Positions 8,657 to 15,899 of a stretch of 40,780 nucleotides of DNA are shown piece after piece; the first letter of the stretch is position 1; each line of letters opens with the position of its first letter. The stretch is from CAZNVB01 sp964651495 (lineage in GTDB: Bacteria; Acidobacteriota; Aminicenantia; Aminicenantales; UBA8522): NCBI GenBank assembly GCA_964651495.1, contig CAZYWP010000013.1, positions 1 through 40,780 on the forward strand, in the 5' to 3' direction. The notes under the pieces were generated by a model. That model was not told where the DNA came from and did no database searches. It saw only the letters and a list, made by a program, of their open reading frames with translations. A program made the position numbers and the translations under genes.

Positions 8657-11536
8657 TCAATTCAAATGGCCCGGCGGATCGACCTTGATCGTCCGGGCAG
8701 CGGATGTTCTTGTATTGCCTTTCGGCGAACTGTCCCGGGCGATAACATAAAACGTGTGATAACCCTTGCTCGGCCAGCCGGCCCAGGCCCACGGCGCTGC
8801 GGAAATGGTGGCGACGGTTTTTCCGTCTTGAAAAACCTCGACACTCTGGATGCCGCTTTGATCGCCGGCCTCGATGCGGAGCGAGACGCGGCCATCCTCT
8901 CGGACTGATATATCGCCGATCTCGACTGCCGGGCCGACGTCGTCCGCGTCGACCTCTTTTTTATTGATCACCACGGCCTCCCGGTCAATTTCGAAGGCGA
9001 TCGGGCTGCCCTGCGCTGACGCTGCGAGTTCCTGAAGTATCTTCCCCGCGGAATCGACGATCTGAAACGGCCCGGCGTATTGATGAAAATTCAGCTTGAC
9101 CGTGGCCTTCTCTCCAGCCGTCGGCCGGAAAAGATAGCGGCCGAGCGATACCCGGCGCGCCTCGACTGGCGAAGGGGCTCCGATTTCTGCATAAACCGTT
9201 ATCGTCTCGCCGAGAATGCCGAAGCGCTCCAGCGCGAGCGGTGTCGTCCCAGTTCTTCCCTGGATAAAAGACGCGACTGAGAGCACTGGCGCGCCCTCCT
9301 CGAATGAGAGGTTCAAGGACGCCTGCGACAACTGTCCGTCCAGGTTGGCGACGGCCAGGTGTCTCCGGGGAACGGATCCCCTGTTTTCCGGGATCACGAG
9401 CCCTTTCCAGCCGGCCGGGAGGTTGAGAGTTGCCTCCTGAAGCTTTCGGCTCGCGGCTTCAACTGCGGCGTGGTCCGTTTCGGGGTAAAAAACGGCAGCC
9501 AACTCGCCGCAGGCCTCTCCCGGCTGTAATTCTTGGCCCTTTATCCCGGAGACGAAAATCGTGTCGCACTTATCTTTATAGGCGTCCGTTCTGGCCCAGT
9601 TCCGGCCGACGGTCCGCTGGATTTCGACCTCGCCCGTCCCGCCGACAAAAGCGGCGCCGAGCAGGTCATTGACGCACCACCAGGAGGAGCGGCCTTTATA
9701 TGGCTGTTCGAGCCGCCGTTCCCCCGCGGCGTCGAAGTAATTCCGGCTCGATGTCATCCCCGGGCGGCTGTAATAATAGACCGGGACGCCGCTCCAGTCG
9801 AGCCTGGCACGGTCGTTGGCTTTGAACATATTTATGAAGACGCACGGTCCCTCGGGAAAGGAAAAGAATGCCGTCCGCTGCTCGACGGGGCCGCTGGCCA
9901 TGCGTCCGGCCGTATGGAATTGGGTTTCGTCTCGGGTGAAGCGGTAAATATCGGACGGCAGCGGCCCTCTCGTCTTCAGGCCCGCGCCGTCCGTCACCTC
10001 GAATTCGCCGGTGATGGAATGAGGGTGGAGGTAAACAAGGGGTTCAGGAGCCGGGTCGGCGAGACGCGCCGGGATGACATAACCGCAGACGCCGCTCCCC
10101 GCGCCGCCGAAGTGCTCGCCTTTAGAGGAGATCGTTCCCCAGGAGAAGGAAGCGAGTTTCCGGCTATCGCGGTGCCACAGGTTTTGCCACCAGGGATGAT
10201 GGAACGTGCCTCCCAGCGCCTGCCAGGCTTTTTCGAACGGGAGAGGCTCGGCCCGACCACCGCCGTGCTTGTGGGTGAGATAAGCGAGCGCGGCCTTGGC
10301 CCAGTTGTTCCTATGGTAGTCATAAATATGTATGGCGCGGGAGTTCTTCTGGAGAAGAAGCGCGGCTTTTTCCTCCAGGGCGGCGGAGACTGGGTCTTTC
10401 TTCAAGACCGAGCCATAGAGATACCCCAGCAATCCGGAACCATAGTAGGAATCATACTCCATGCCGTGAACCGAGGCGGGCTCCCCCTCGGGAAGACAGA
10501 GAATTTTGACCCGGTCGAGCACCCCGTCGAACCCGTTGCCGGGATAGGTATATGTTTCGGGCATGCGCCGGCCGTAGAGCCGGCTGAGGAGGTCCACGTA
10601 CCAGTAGCCTTCATAAAGCTTGTCGCAGCCGTACCAGATCTGGGCCCAGCCATGATGGTCGCTCGCATAGTCTTGGTAGAGATTCCAGCCTTTGGCCAGT
10701 TCGTTGACCGGCTTCCCTTCAACAATCCCCGTCCGGGCATAGTCGTGAACAGTCGAGACCATGTCGAGTCCGTTGAGGGCGACGATATCCCAGTAGAGCT
10801 TCTGGTCGGGCCGCTGAGGGAAGAGGAAGGCAGCGCCGACGGTGCTAGAGAGGTCCTGTTTGACCTGATCCTGGTTTCCGCCCTGGGGGGGCTCCCAGGT
10901 TCTGGCCAGCCGTTCCTTGGGCGCGCCGCCGATCATCACTTCCTCGACTAAACGGCGCGCTTCCGCGTCGAGCTTGTCCCAGAGCTTGGCGGCGGCCAGA
11001 GTGAGGAACCCGACCTCGTCGGCGCGGTAGCCGAACTCGCGGCGCCAGTATTTACCCTCGAGAAACTGCGGCGCCGTGTCCTCATAAATATAAGTGTAAG
11101 GATTTTTCACGTAGACGCTGGTCAGGCAACACCAGCGGATGGACTGGAGAGCGTGTTTGAGAAGAACGGCCCTGGGAATTTTCTTGGAGGTAAAGTGCGT
11201 CTTATCCGTCTCGGTGAGAAGGATGGCGTAGCAGAAGTCCACCAGGCCGTTGCCCGGGATGGTGATGATGCCGGCGTAGCCTTTGTAGGCGGGAGTCCAG
11301 TCATCGTACTTGCGGAAATCGAAGAATCCACTGTTGGGGATGCGCTTGGAGTCGTCCACCCAGAGCGGCTCGAAGACGGTGACGGCCTCTTCGACGATAC
11401 CGAGATAGAGTTCGGTCAGCTGTTTCTCCGTCATCCCGGCCTGCGGCCGGAGCGGCACGGCGAAGAGCAGAAAAAGGAAAGCAAAAACCAAGATAGTAGA
11501 TTTTGAATGTGGTTTCAAAAAGGCGGGGAGTTTCAT
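8657..11536 (-). CDS. Large secreted protein of unrecognised family, probably polysaccharide-active
   Basis: The start at 11536 (MKLPAFLKPH) is chosen because AAGGAGAA lies 6 nt upstream; it gives 959 residues. A signal peptide ends near QAG (about residue 34). About 40-480 are helical with many Trp/Tyr residues (WCCLTSVYVKNPYTYIYED, SDHHGWAQIWYGCDKLYEGY, SVHGMEYDSYYGSG), suggesting an alpha/alpha toroid. About 480-830 appear beta-rich. The last 90 residues look like an Ig/FN3-type domain (IRVEAGDQSGIQSVEVF-like pattern, then FYVIARDSSPKGNT). This toroid plus beta-sandwich plan is that of many polysaccharide lyases, but I see no family signature and assign no activity. It is followed in the same direction by the heparinase-family gene, 218 nt downstream across two palindromes. 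Confidence 0.8.
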   Translation of the reverse strand: MKLPAFLKPHSKSTILVFAFLFLLFAVPLRPQAGMTEKQLTELYLGIVEEAVTVFEPLWVDDSKRIPNSGFFDFRKYDDWTPAYKGYAGIITIPGNGLVDFCYAILLTETDKTHFTSKKIPRAVLLKHALQSIRWCCLTSVYVKNPYTYIYEDTAPQFLEGKYWRREFGYRADEVGFLTLAAAKLWDKLDAEARRLVEEVMIGGAPKERLARTWEPPQGGNQDQVKQDLSSTVGAAFLFPQRPDQKLYWDIVALNGLDMVSTVHDYARTGIVEGKPVNELAKGWNLYQDYASDHHGWAQIWYGCDKLYEGYWYVDLLSRLYGRRMPETYTYPGNGFDGVLDRVKILCLPEGEPASVHGMEYDSYYGSGLLGYLYGSVLKKDPVSAALEEKAALLLQKNSRAIHIYDYHRNNWAKAALAYLTHKHGGGRAEPLPFEKAWQALGGTFHHPWWQNLWHRDSRKLASFSWGTISSKGEHFGGAGSGVCGYVIPARLADPAPEPLVYLHPHSITGEFEVTDGAGLKTRGPLPSDIYRFTRDETQFHTAGRMASGPVEQRTAFFSFPEGPCVFINMFKANDRARLDWSGVPVYYYSRPGMTSSRNYFDAAGERRLEQPYKGRSSWWCVNDLLGAAFVGGTGEVEIQRTVGRNWARTDAYKDKCDTIFVSGIKGQELQPGEACGELAAVFYPETDHAAVEAASRKLQEATLNLPAGWKGLVIPENRGSVPRRHLAVANLDGQLSQASLNLSFEEGAPVLSVASFIQGRTGTTPLALERFGILGETITVYAEIGAPSPVEARRVSLGRYLFRPTAGEKATVKLNFHQYAGPFQIVDSAGKILQELAASAQGSPIAFEIDREAVVINKKEVDADDVGPAVEIGDISVREDGRVSLRIEAGDQSGIQSVEVFQDGKTVATISAAPWAWAGWPSKGYHTFYVIARDSSPKGNTRTSAARTIKVDPPGHLN

Positions 11537-11636
11537 GCGGTTTTCTCCTTTCTCTATTCTGATTTTTTCGCTTTCCATATATATTACTGAACCGGGGAGA
11601 GGTCAACTCGCAATTTCCAGCGGCGATTTCGGGTTA

Positions 11637-11665
11637 TTGCGAACGGCGGCGAAATTGAATACAAT
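11637..11665 (+). promoter_or_regulatory. Sigma-70-like promoter directly before the acetyltransferase gene
   Basis: TTGCGA (11637-11642) and TACAAT (11660-11665) are separated by exactly 17 nt. The expected start, about 11672, is 2 nt from the ATG at 11674, and no Shine-Dalgarno sequence is visible. A leaderless or nearly leaderless mRNA is likely. Confidence 0.5.
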
Positions 11666-11673
11666 TGCCTCCC

Positions 11674-12927
11674 ATGTTGTCTGAAGAAAAGGTGAAGAGT
11701 TCGCTTCCCCCCTTCTCCACCCGCATCGATTCGATCGACATTTTCCGCGGGCTGACGATTTTTCTGATGATCTTTGTCAATGAGCTCGGCGGCCCTGGAA
11801 TGGGGGACATTGTCAACTATCCCACCTGGCTCTGGCATGCGATGAAGCCCGACAGCTTTCACTTTGCCGACATCGTCGCGCCGGCGTTTTTATTTATTAT
11901 GGGCGTGTCGCTTCCATTCGCTATCTTCAAGCGGATCGAAAAGGGAGATTCGGCCGGCCAAATCTGGCGCCACATCCTCGTCCGCACCGCCAGCCTGCTC
12001 GTCATCGGAATCTGCATGGGGAACATGCGGGCGGGCCGGCTGACCATGAGGCCTCTGGGGTTGAGCCCGATGCTCTGGACGACGCTGATGATGCTGAGCT
12101 TTCTCCTGATCTGGATCCGGTACCCAAAGGCCAAGGGATTCAGGCAGTTCCTCTTTCTGGGGTTGCGCCTCGGCGGGATTGTCCTCCTTGTCTATCTTCT
12201 GGCGGTCTATCGCGAGGGGCCCGAGCTCCGCTGGATTCAGGTGCGGTGGTTCGTCCTTGGGCTTTTAGGTTGGGCTTATCTCATCGGCTTCCTGGCGTTC
12301 CTCGGTTTGAGGCGCCATCTTCCCGGTATGGTCGGCCTTATCGCCTTGCTCGCTCTTCTGAGTGTCGGCGAAAAGGCCGGAGTCTTTACCCCCTATCCTT
12401 GGCTGATGGCGGTCAATCGGGTGATCAATTTCGGCAGCGTCCTCGGGCTGCACCCGGCGATGACGGTTTCGGGCGTGTTCGTGGGACTGCTCTTCATGCC
12501 GGATTCTCCCGCCCGCGCGGTTCGGGAACGGCTCAAATGGATGCTGATTTTTGCCGGCGGGATGCTGGCCGCAGGAATATTGACTCGGCCTCTCTACGGC
12601 GCTCAAAAGCAGCAGAGCACGCCCTCATGGGGTCTCTATAGCATCGGCATCAGCTGCGCTATCTACGCGCTCGTCTACTGGCTTGTGGATGTCCGGAAAA
12701 TCAGAGGCTGGGGAGCGCTATTCCGGCCGATCGGGAAAAACCCGCTGCTTCCCTATTTCCTCCACTACATGCTTCACCCGCTGCTTATCGTCCTGGGACT
12801 GCACTGGATCAACAATTATATCCACTCCGGCTGGCCGGGAGTGATCCGGACGCTCTGCGTCGCCGTGCTCCTCGTTCTATTCTCCAACTGGCTGACCACC
12901 CGCCTCCGCCTGACACTCAAGCTATGA
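11674..12927 (+). CDS. Multi-pass membrane N-acetyltransferase-like protein (HGSNAT/NagX, DUF5009 type)
   Basis: With the ATG at 11674 the product is 417 residues with about 10-11 hydrophobic segments. The N-terminal RIDSIDIFRGLTIFLMIFVN and the following HFADIVAPAFLFIMGVSLPF are hallmarks of the DUF1624/DUF5009 family related to heparan-alpha-glucosaminide N-acetyltransferase. A late segment, GKNPLLPYFLHYMLHPLL, also fits. Family knowledge: these proteins transfer acetyl groups from cytoplasmic acetyl-CoA to amino sugars across or at the membrane. It opens a plus-strand run with a sodium symporter 119 nt downstream, suggesting it handles an imported or periplasmic glucosamine-containing sugar. 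A TTG at 11665 is a less likely start. The acetyl acceptor is inferred. Confidence 0.85.
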   Translation: MLSEEKVKSSLPPFSTRIDSIDIFRGLTIFLMIFVNELGGPGMGDIVNYPTWLWHAMKPDSFHFADIVAPAFLFIMGVSLPFAIFKRIEKGDSAGQIWRHILVRTASLLVIGICMGNMRAGRLTMRPLGLSPMLWTTLMMLSFLLIWIRYPKAKGFRQFLFLGLRLGGIVLLVYLLAVYREGPELRWIQVRWFVLGLLGWAYLIGFLAFLGLRRHLPGMVGLIALLALLSVGEKAGVFTPYPWLMAVNRVINFGSVLGLHPAMTVSGVFVGLLFMPDSPARAVRERLKWMLIFAGGMLAAGILTRPLYGAQKQQSTPSWGLYSIGISCAIYALVYWLVDVRKIRGWGALFRPIGKNPLLPYFLHYMLHPLLIVLGLHWINNYIHSGWPGVIRTLCVAVLLVLFSNWLTTRLRLTLKL

Positions 12928-12976
12928 AAACGATAGGATGGGAAACCGTCGGATTTGCCGGTTGCAGTTAAATTTC

Positions 12977-12999
12977 GTCCCCAATAAAATATCGGGGAC
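12977..12999. terminator. Hairpin between acetyltransferase and symporter genes
   Basis: GTCCCCAATA (12977-12986) pairs with TATCGGGGAC (12990-12999) with one mismatch and an AAA loop. It is 50 nt after the stop at 12927. No T tract follows, so it is an attenuator or a repeat relative (GTCCCC/GGGGAC arms) rather than a classic terminator. Confidence 0.4.
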
Positions 13000-13046
13000 A
13001 AAGAACCACGTGGGCGGCCAACAGGTATTCTGGAAGAGAGGCTGAG

Positions 13047-14846
13047 ATGCGGGAAACACAAATCCTTCAGACTCCGGATTATGTTATTCTGTTGAGCTAT
13101 TTCGCCATCCTCATTTTTATCGGCATCTACTTCCGAAGATACATCCAGGAAGCCAAAGACTATTTTGCGGCCGGCGCAGCCGTCCCCTGGTGGCTTTCCG
13201 GCGTTTCCCTCTGGATGGCCTCTTTCAGCGCCACTTTTTTCGTGATTTATTCGCAAATTGCCTTCAAGTATGGCCTCGTGGCGATGGTGATTGCCTGGGC
13301 GGCCGTCCCCGTCATGGTGATTGCCCGGTTCTTTTTCGCCCATCGCTGGCGACGCGCCCGGGTGATGACCCCTCTCGGCTTCATGGAGCAGCGTTACAGC
13401 AAATTTGTCCATCAGATATTTGTCTGGACAGGGCTCCCGCTCCGCCTCATCGACAATGCGCTCCGCATCCTGGCGACAGGAATATTCCTGGCGCCGGCCA
13501 TCGGTCAGAAATGGTTCACCCTGGATATCAGCATCATCGTCGTCGGGTTGATCATGATCCTCTATTCGATTTTCGGCGGCCAGTGGGCGGTGCTGGTCAC
13601 CGACTTTTTCCAGTTCGTCATCCTCTGCCTTGCTGTTATCGTTTTTTTTATTCTTTCCCTCGCCGCCGTGGGCGGGTTCGGCGGGTTCTTTTCCGGAATC
13701 CGCACCAGCCCGGACATGCCTCCGGGCTTCCTTCATCCCATCGCCGCGCCCTACGATCTTTTTTACTGGGTGATGTTCTTCCTGCTCGTTCTTTTATCAT
13801 ACAACGCCTCTTGGGGCCTGGTGCAGAAATACAACTGCGTGGCGACCGAGAAAGACGCCCAGAAAGTGGCCGTCACCATGGGCGTTTTAAGCTTTCTCGG
13901 CCCGCTCATTTTCTTTTTTCCCGCCATGGCCGCGCGGTTCTATCTCCCCAGGCTTATGGGCGCAGGGGTTCTGGACCGAAGCGCTGAAGTCTATGTCCTG
14001 ATGGCGCTCAAGATTCTTCCCGTCGGAATCATGGGTCTCTTAGTGGCCGGCATGTTCAGCGCCACCCTCTCGACTCTGGGAAACGAATACAATGTTCTTT
14101 CCGGCGTGCTGACCAAGGATTTCTACAACAGGATGATTCGTCCCGCTGCAGCCGAGAAAGAGCTGATGACCTGGGGCCGCCTGAACTGCGCCATCATAGG
14201 GACGATCACCATCGGCATTGCCTTCGGGCTGAAATATCTGAAGGAAGTGTTCAACCTAATCGACATCATGGTCAAAATTTTCGGGGCCTTTGGGCCGGCC
14301 ATGATGCTTCCCCTGCTGGCCGGGCTTCTCCTCAAAAAAGTCAACTCCAGGGGCGCCCTGGCGGGTGTCGCCGCCGGCATGTTTTCGGGCGTCTTGCTTG
14401 TCATTTTGAACGGCATTCTTCTGAGGATTTATCAAGACCAACTGGCCACGGATGCCACGCTTTCCTACTGGCTCAAACAGGGCTGGAATTCGGCCTCCAC
14501 CGGGGTCAATATCCTGGCGACTCTCCTCGGCTTAGGAATCGGTTCAGCGCTGTTCAAGACACCGGCAGAAGAAAAAAAAAGGGCCCAGGAATTTCTGGCC
14601 AGGATGTCCGTGCCCAGCGAGCCGAAGGTCGAGCCGGAGAAGAAGCGCCGGTCTCCCTTCGGCATCGTGGGAATCGGCCTGATGATTTACGGCGCGATTA
14701 TTGCCGCGGTCGGAATGTTCCTAATGGTCTGGGGCCATGCTCAGAAAGCTTTTGTGGTCAATCTGACGGCCGGCGCTCTGATGTTCGTGACCGGATTCCT
14801 TCTCCAAATATTGAAAAGAGAGGGACATTCCCCGGCAAATTCTTGA
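13047..14846 (+). CDS. Sodium:solute symporter (SSS/SSF family)
   Basis: The product is 599 residues with about 14 membrane segments. The start follows a GAGAGG site. Diagnostic stretches are YFAAGAAVPWWLSGVSLWM and SFSATFFVIYSQIAFKYG near residues 38-80, which correspond to the first helices of the SSS core, and later GMFSATLSTLGNEYNVLSG (about 335-355), the conserved SSS region around TM8. A charged linker (about 505-535, with KKRRSPFG) precedes a final pair of helices. Family knowledge: Na+-driven import of sugars, amino acids or organic acids. Its position among glycan enzymes suggests a sugar or uronate, which is inference. Spacing to the next gene is 37 nt, so co-transcription is likely. 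Confidence 0.92.
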   Translation: MRETQILQTPDYVILLSYFAILIFIGIYFRRYIQEAKDYFAAGAAVPWWLSGVSLWMASFSATFFVIYSQIAFKYGLVAMVIAWAAVPVMVIARFFFAHRWRRARVMTPLGFMEQRYSKFVHQIFVWTGLPLRLIDNALRILATGIFLAPAIGQKWFTLDISIIVVGLIMILYSIFGGQWAVLVTDFFQFVILCLAVIVFFILSLAAVGGFGGFFSGIRTSPDMPPGFLHPIAAPYDLFYWVMFFLLVLLSYNASWGLVQKYNCVATEKDAQKVAVTMGVLSFLGPLIFFFPAMAARFYLPRLMGAGVLDRSAEVYVLMALKILPVGIMGLLVAGMFSATLSTLGNEYNVLSGVLTKDFYNRMIRPAAAEKELMTWGRLNCAIIGTITIGIAFGLKYLKEVFNLIDIMVKIFGAFGPAMMLPLLAGLLLKKVNSRGALAGVAAGMFSGVLLVILNGILLRIYQDQLATDATLSYWLKQGWNSASTGVNILATLLGLGIGSALFKTPAEEKKRAQEFLARMSVPSEPKVEPEKKRRSPFGIVGIGLMIYGAIIAAVGMFLMVWGHAQKAFVVNLTAGALMFVTGFLLQILKREGHSPANS

Positions 14847-14883
14847 TTTATCTATCGGGCTTATTGATAAACGAGGAGCTCAA

Positions 14884-15864
14884 ATGAGAAGAAGAACCTT
14901 CATCAACCGGACGGTTCTGGCCGGGTTGACCAGCGCAGCCCTGGCCAAAAGGCCGTTGGCTCAGGCATTGGACTCGCCGCCTCCGATCACCGGAAATACT
15001 CCTCAAAAAATCGAGACGCTGAAAAGCCTGCGGCTGAAAGGCGCTTATTACCGCCATCACCCCATTGATTTCTCCCAGGGGGAGCTGGGTGCCCTGGGGA
15101 TGAAAGGTTGGGGGGAGACAATCGATGTTGACGCGCCGGTGAAGGAGACCGCCCTCGTTTCGATGCACGCGGAAAACATCGGCCTCGTTCCCGAGATTCC
15201 CTACGCCGACAGGGGGCCGCTGGCCGGATACATGCGTTGGCTCGAATACGAGGGACGGAAAATGGCCATCGCCCGCACCGTGTACCCCCGGATCCTGGCT
15301 GCCGCCCGGGGGGCCGGCCTGGACGTGGTCCATGTGGCCATGGGCGATTATGCAAGGAAATACCCGGGCCAGGCGAAGGCGCTGAAGCTCTCGGGCCCCG
15401 AGCCCGCCATGGCCACGCCGAAGGCGCCGGGAGCGGGCCGGGTCCGGTCGCCGGATGACCGCAAGGGGAAGTTGGTCTTTGGTGAGCACTACAACGATAA
15501 CCGGGATGAGGAGCATTTCGGCCGCTACTTCGACTTCCCGGAACAGGCGAAACCGCGGGGCGACGAGTTTGTCGTCGAGACGTCCCATCAGCTTTCCAGC
15601 GTCCTCAACGCCCTGGGGATCTGGAATCTGATTTACATCGGGTTCGCCATCAACTGGTGCCTCTGGTTTTCCGGAGGGGGCATGGTCGATATGTCCCGGC
15701 TCGGATATCGCTGCTCCTGCATCCGGGAGGGGGTGACGGCCGTGGAAAACCGGGAATCCATCCGGGGCGAACAGCATAAGGAAGAGGCGATGTGGCGCGT
15801 CAGCCTGATGTTCGGTTACATCTTCAGCGCCGACGATTTCATTTCGGCCTGCGCAGGGATATGA
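14884..15864 (+). CDS. Tat-exported isochorismatase-like cysteine hydrolase fold protein with altered catalytic residues
   Basis: The product is 326 residues; the start follows GAGGAG. The N-terminus MRRRTFINRTVLAGLTSAAL has a Tat-like RRRTFI motif and a hydrophobic stretch. Residues about 235-320 carry the isochorismatase pattern: a helix (HQLSSVLNALGI), a strand IYIGFAINWCLWF with Cys259 at the nucleophile position, then GGMVDMSRLGYRCSCIREGV and TAVEN. The usual first-strand Asp (ALVVIDMQN-type) appears here as ALVSMHAEN, with His in that place, and the usual Lys of the Asp/Lys/Cys triad is not evident. The enzyme may use a different mechanism or be inactive. No substrate is proposed. It lies 37 nt after the symporter and 35 nt before the DUF4861 gene. 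Confidence 0.7.
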   Translation: MRRRTFINRTVLAGLTSAALAKRPLAQALDSPPPITGNTPQKIETLKSLRLKGAYYRHHPIDFSQGELGALGMKGWGETIDVDAPVKETALVSMHAENIGLVPEIPYADRGPLAGYMRWLEYEGRKMAIARTVYPRILAAARGAGLDVVHVAMGDYARKYPGQAKALKLSGPEPAMATPKAPGAGRVRSPDDRKGKLVFGEHYNDNRDEEHFGRYFDFPEQAKPRGDEFVVETSHQLSSVLNALGIWNLIYIGFAINWCLWFSGGGMVDMSRLGYRCSCIREGVTAVENRESIRGEQHKEEAMWRVSLMFGYIFSADDFISACAGI

Positions 15865-15899
15865 TGGTACCTGACTCATCTCGCCATGGAGGTTCGCTC

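Noticed and set aside
9533..10951. 472-codon open frame on the plus strand
   Set aside because: It is antisense to the exported 959-residue protein, has no domain pattern, no signal peptide and no ribosome site.
15792..15899. Upstream start for the DUF4861 gene overlapping the isochorismatase-like gene
   Set aside because: The ATG at 15900 has GGAGG at good spacing and begins a proper signal peptide; the extension has neither.
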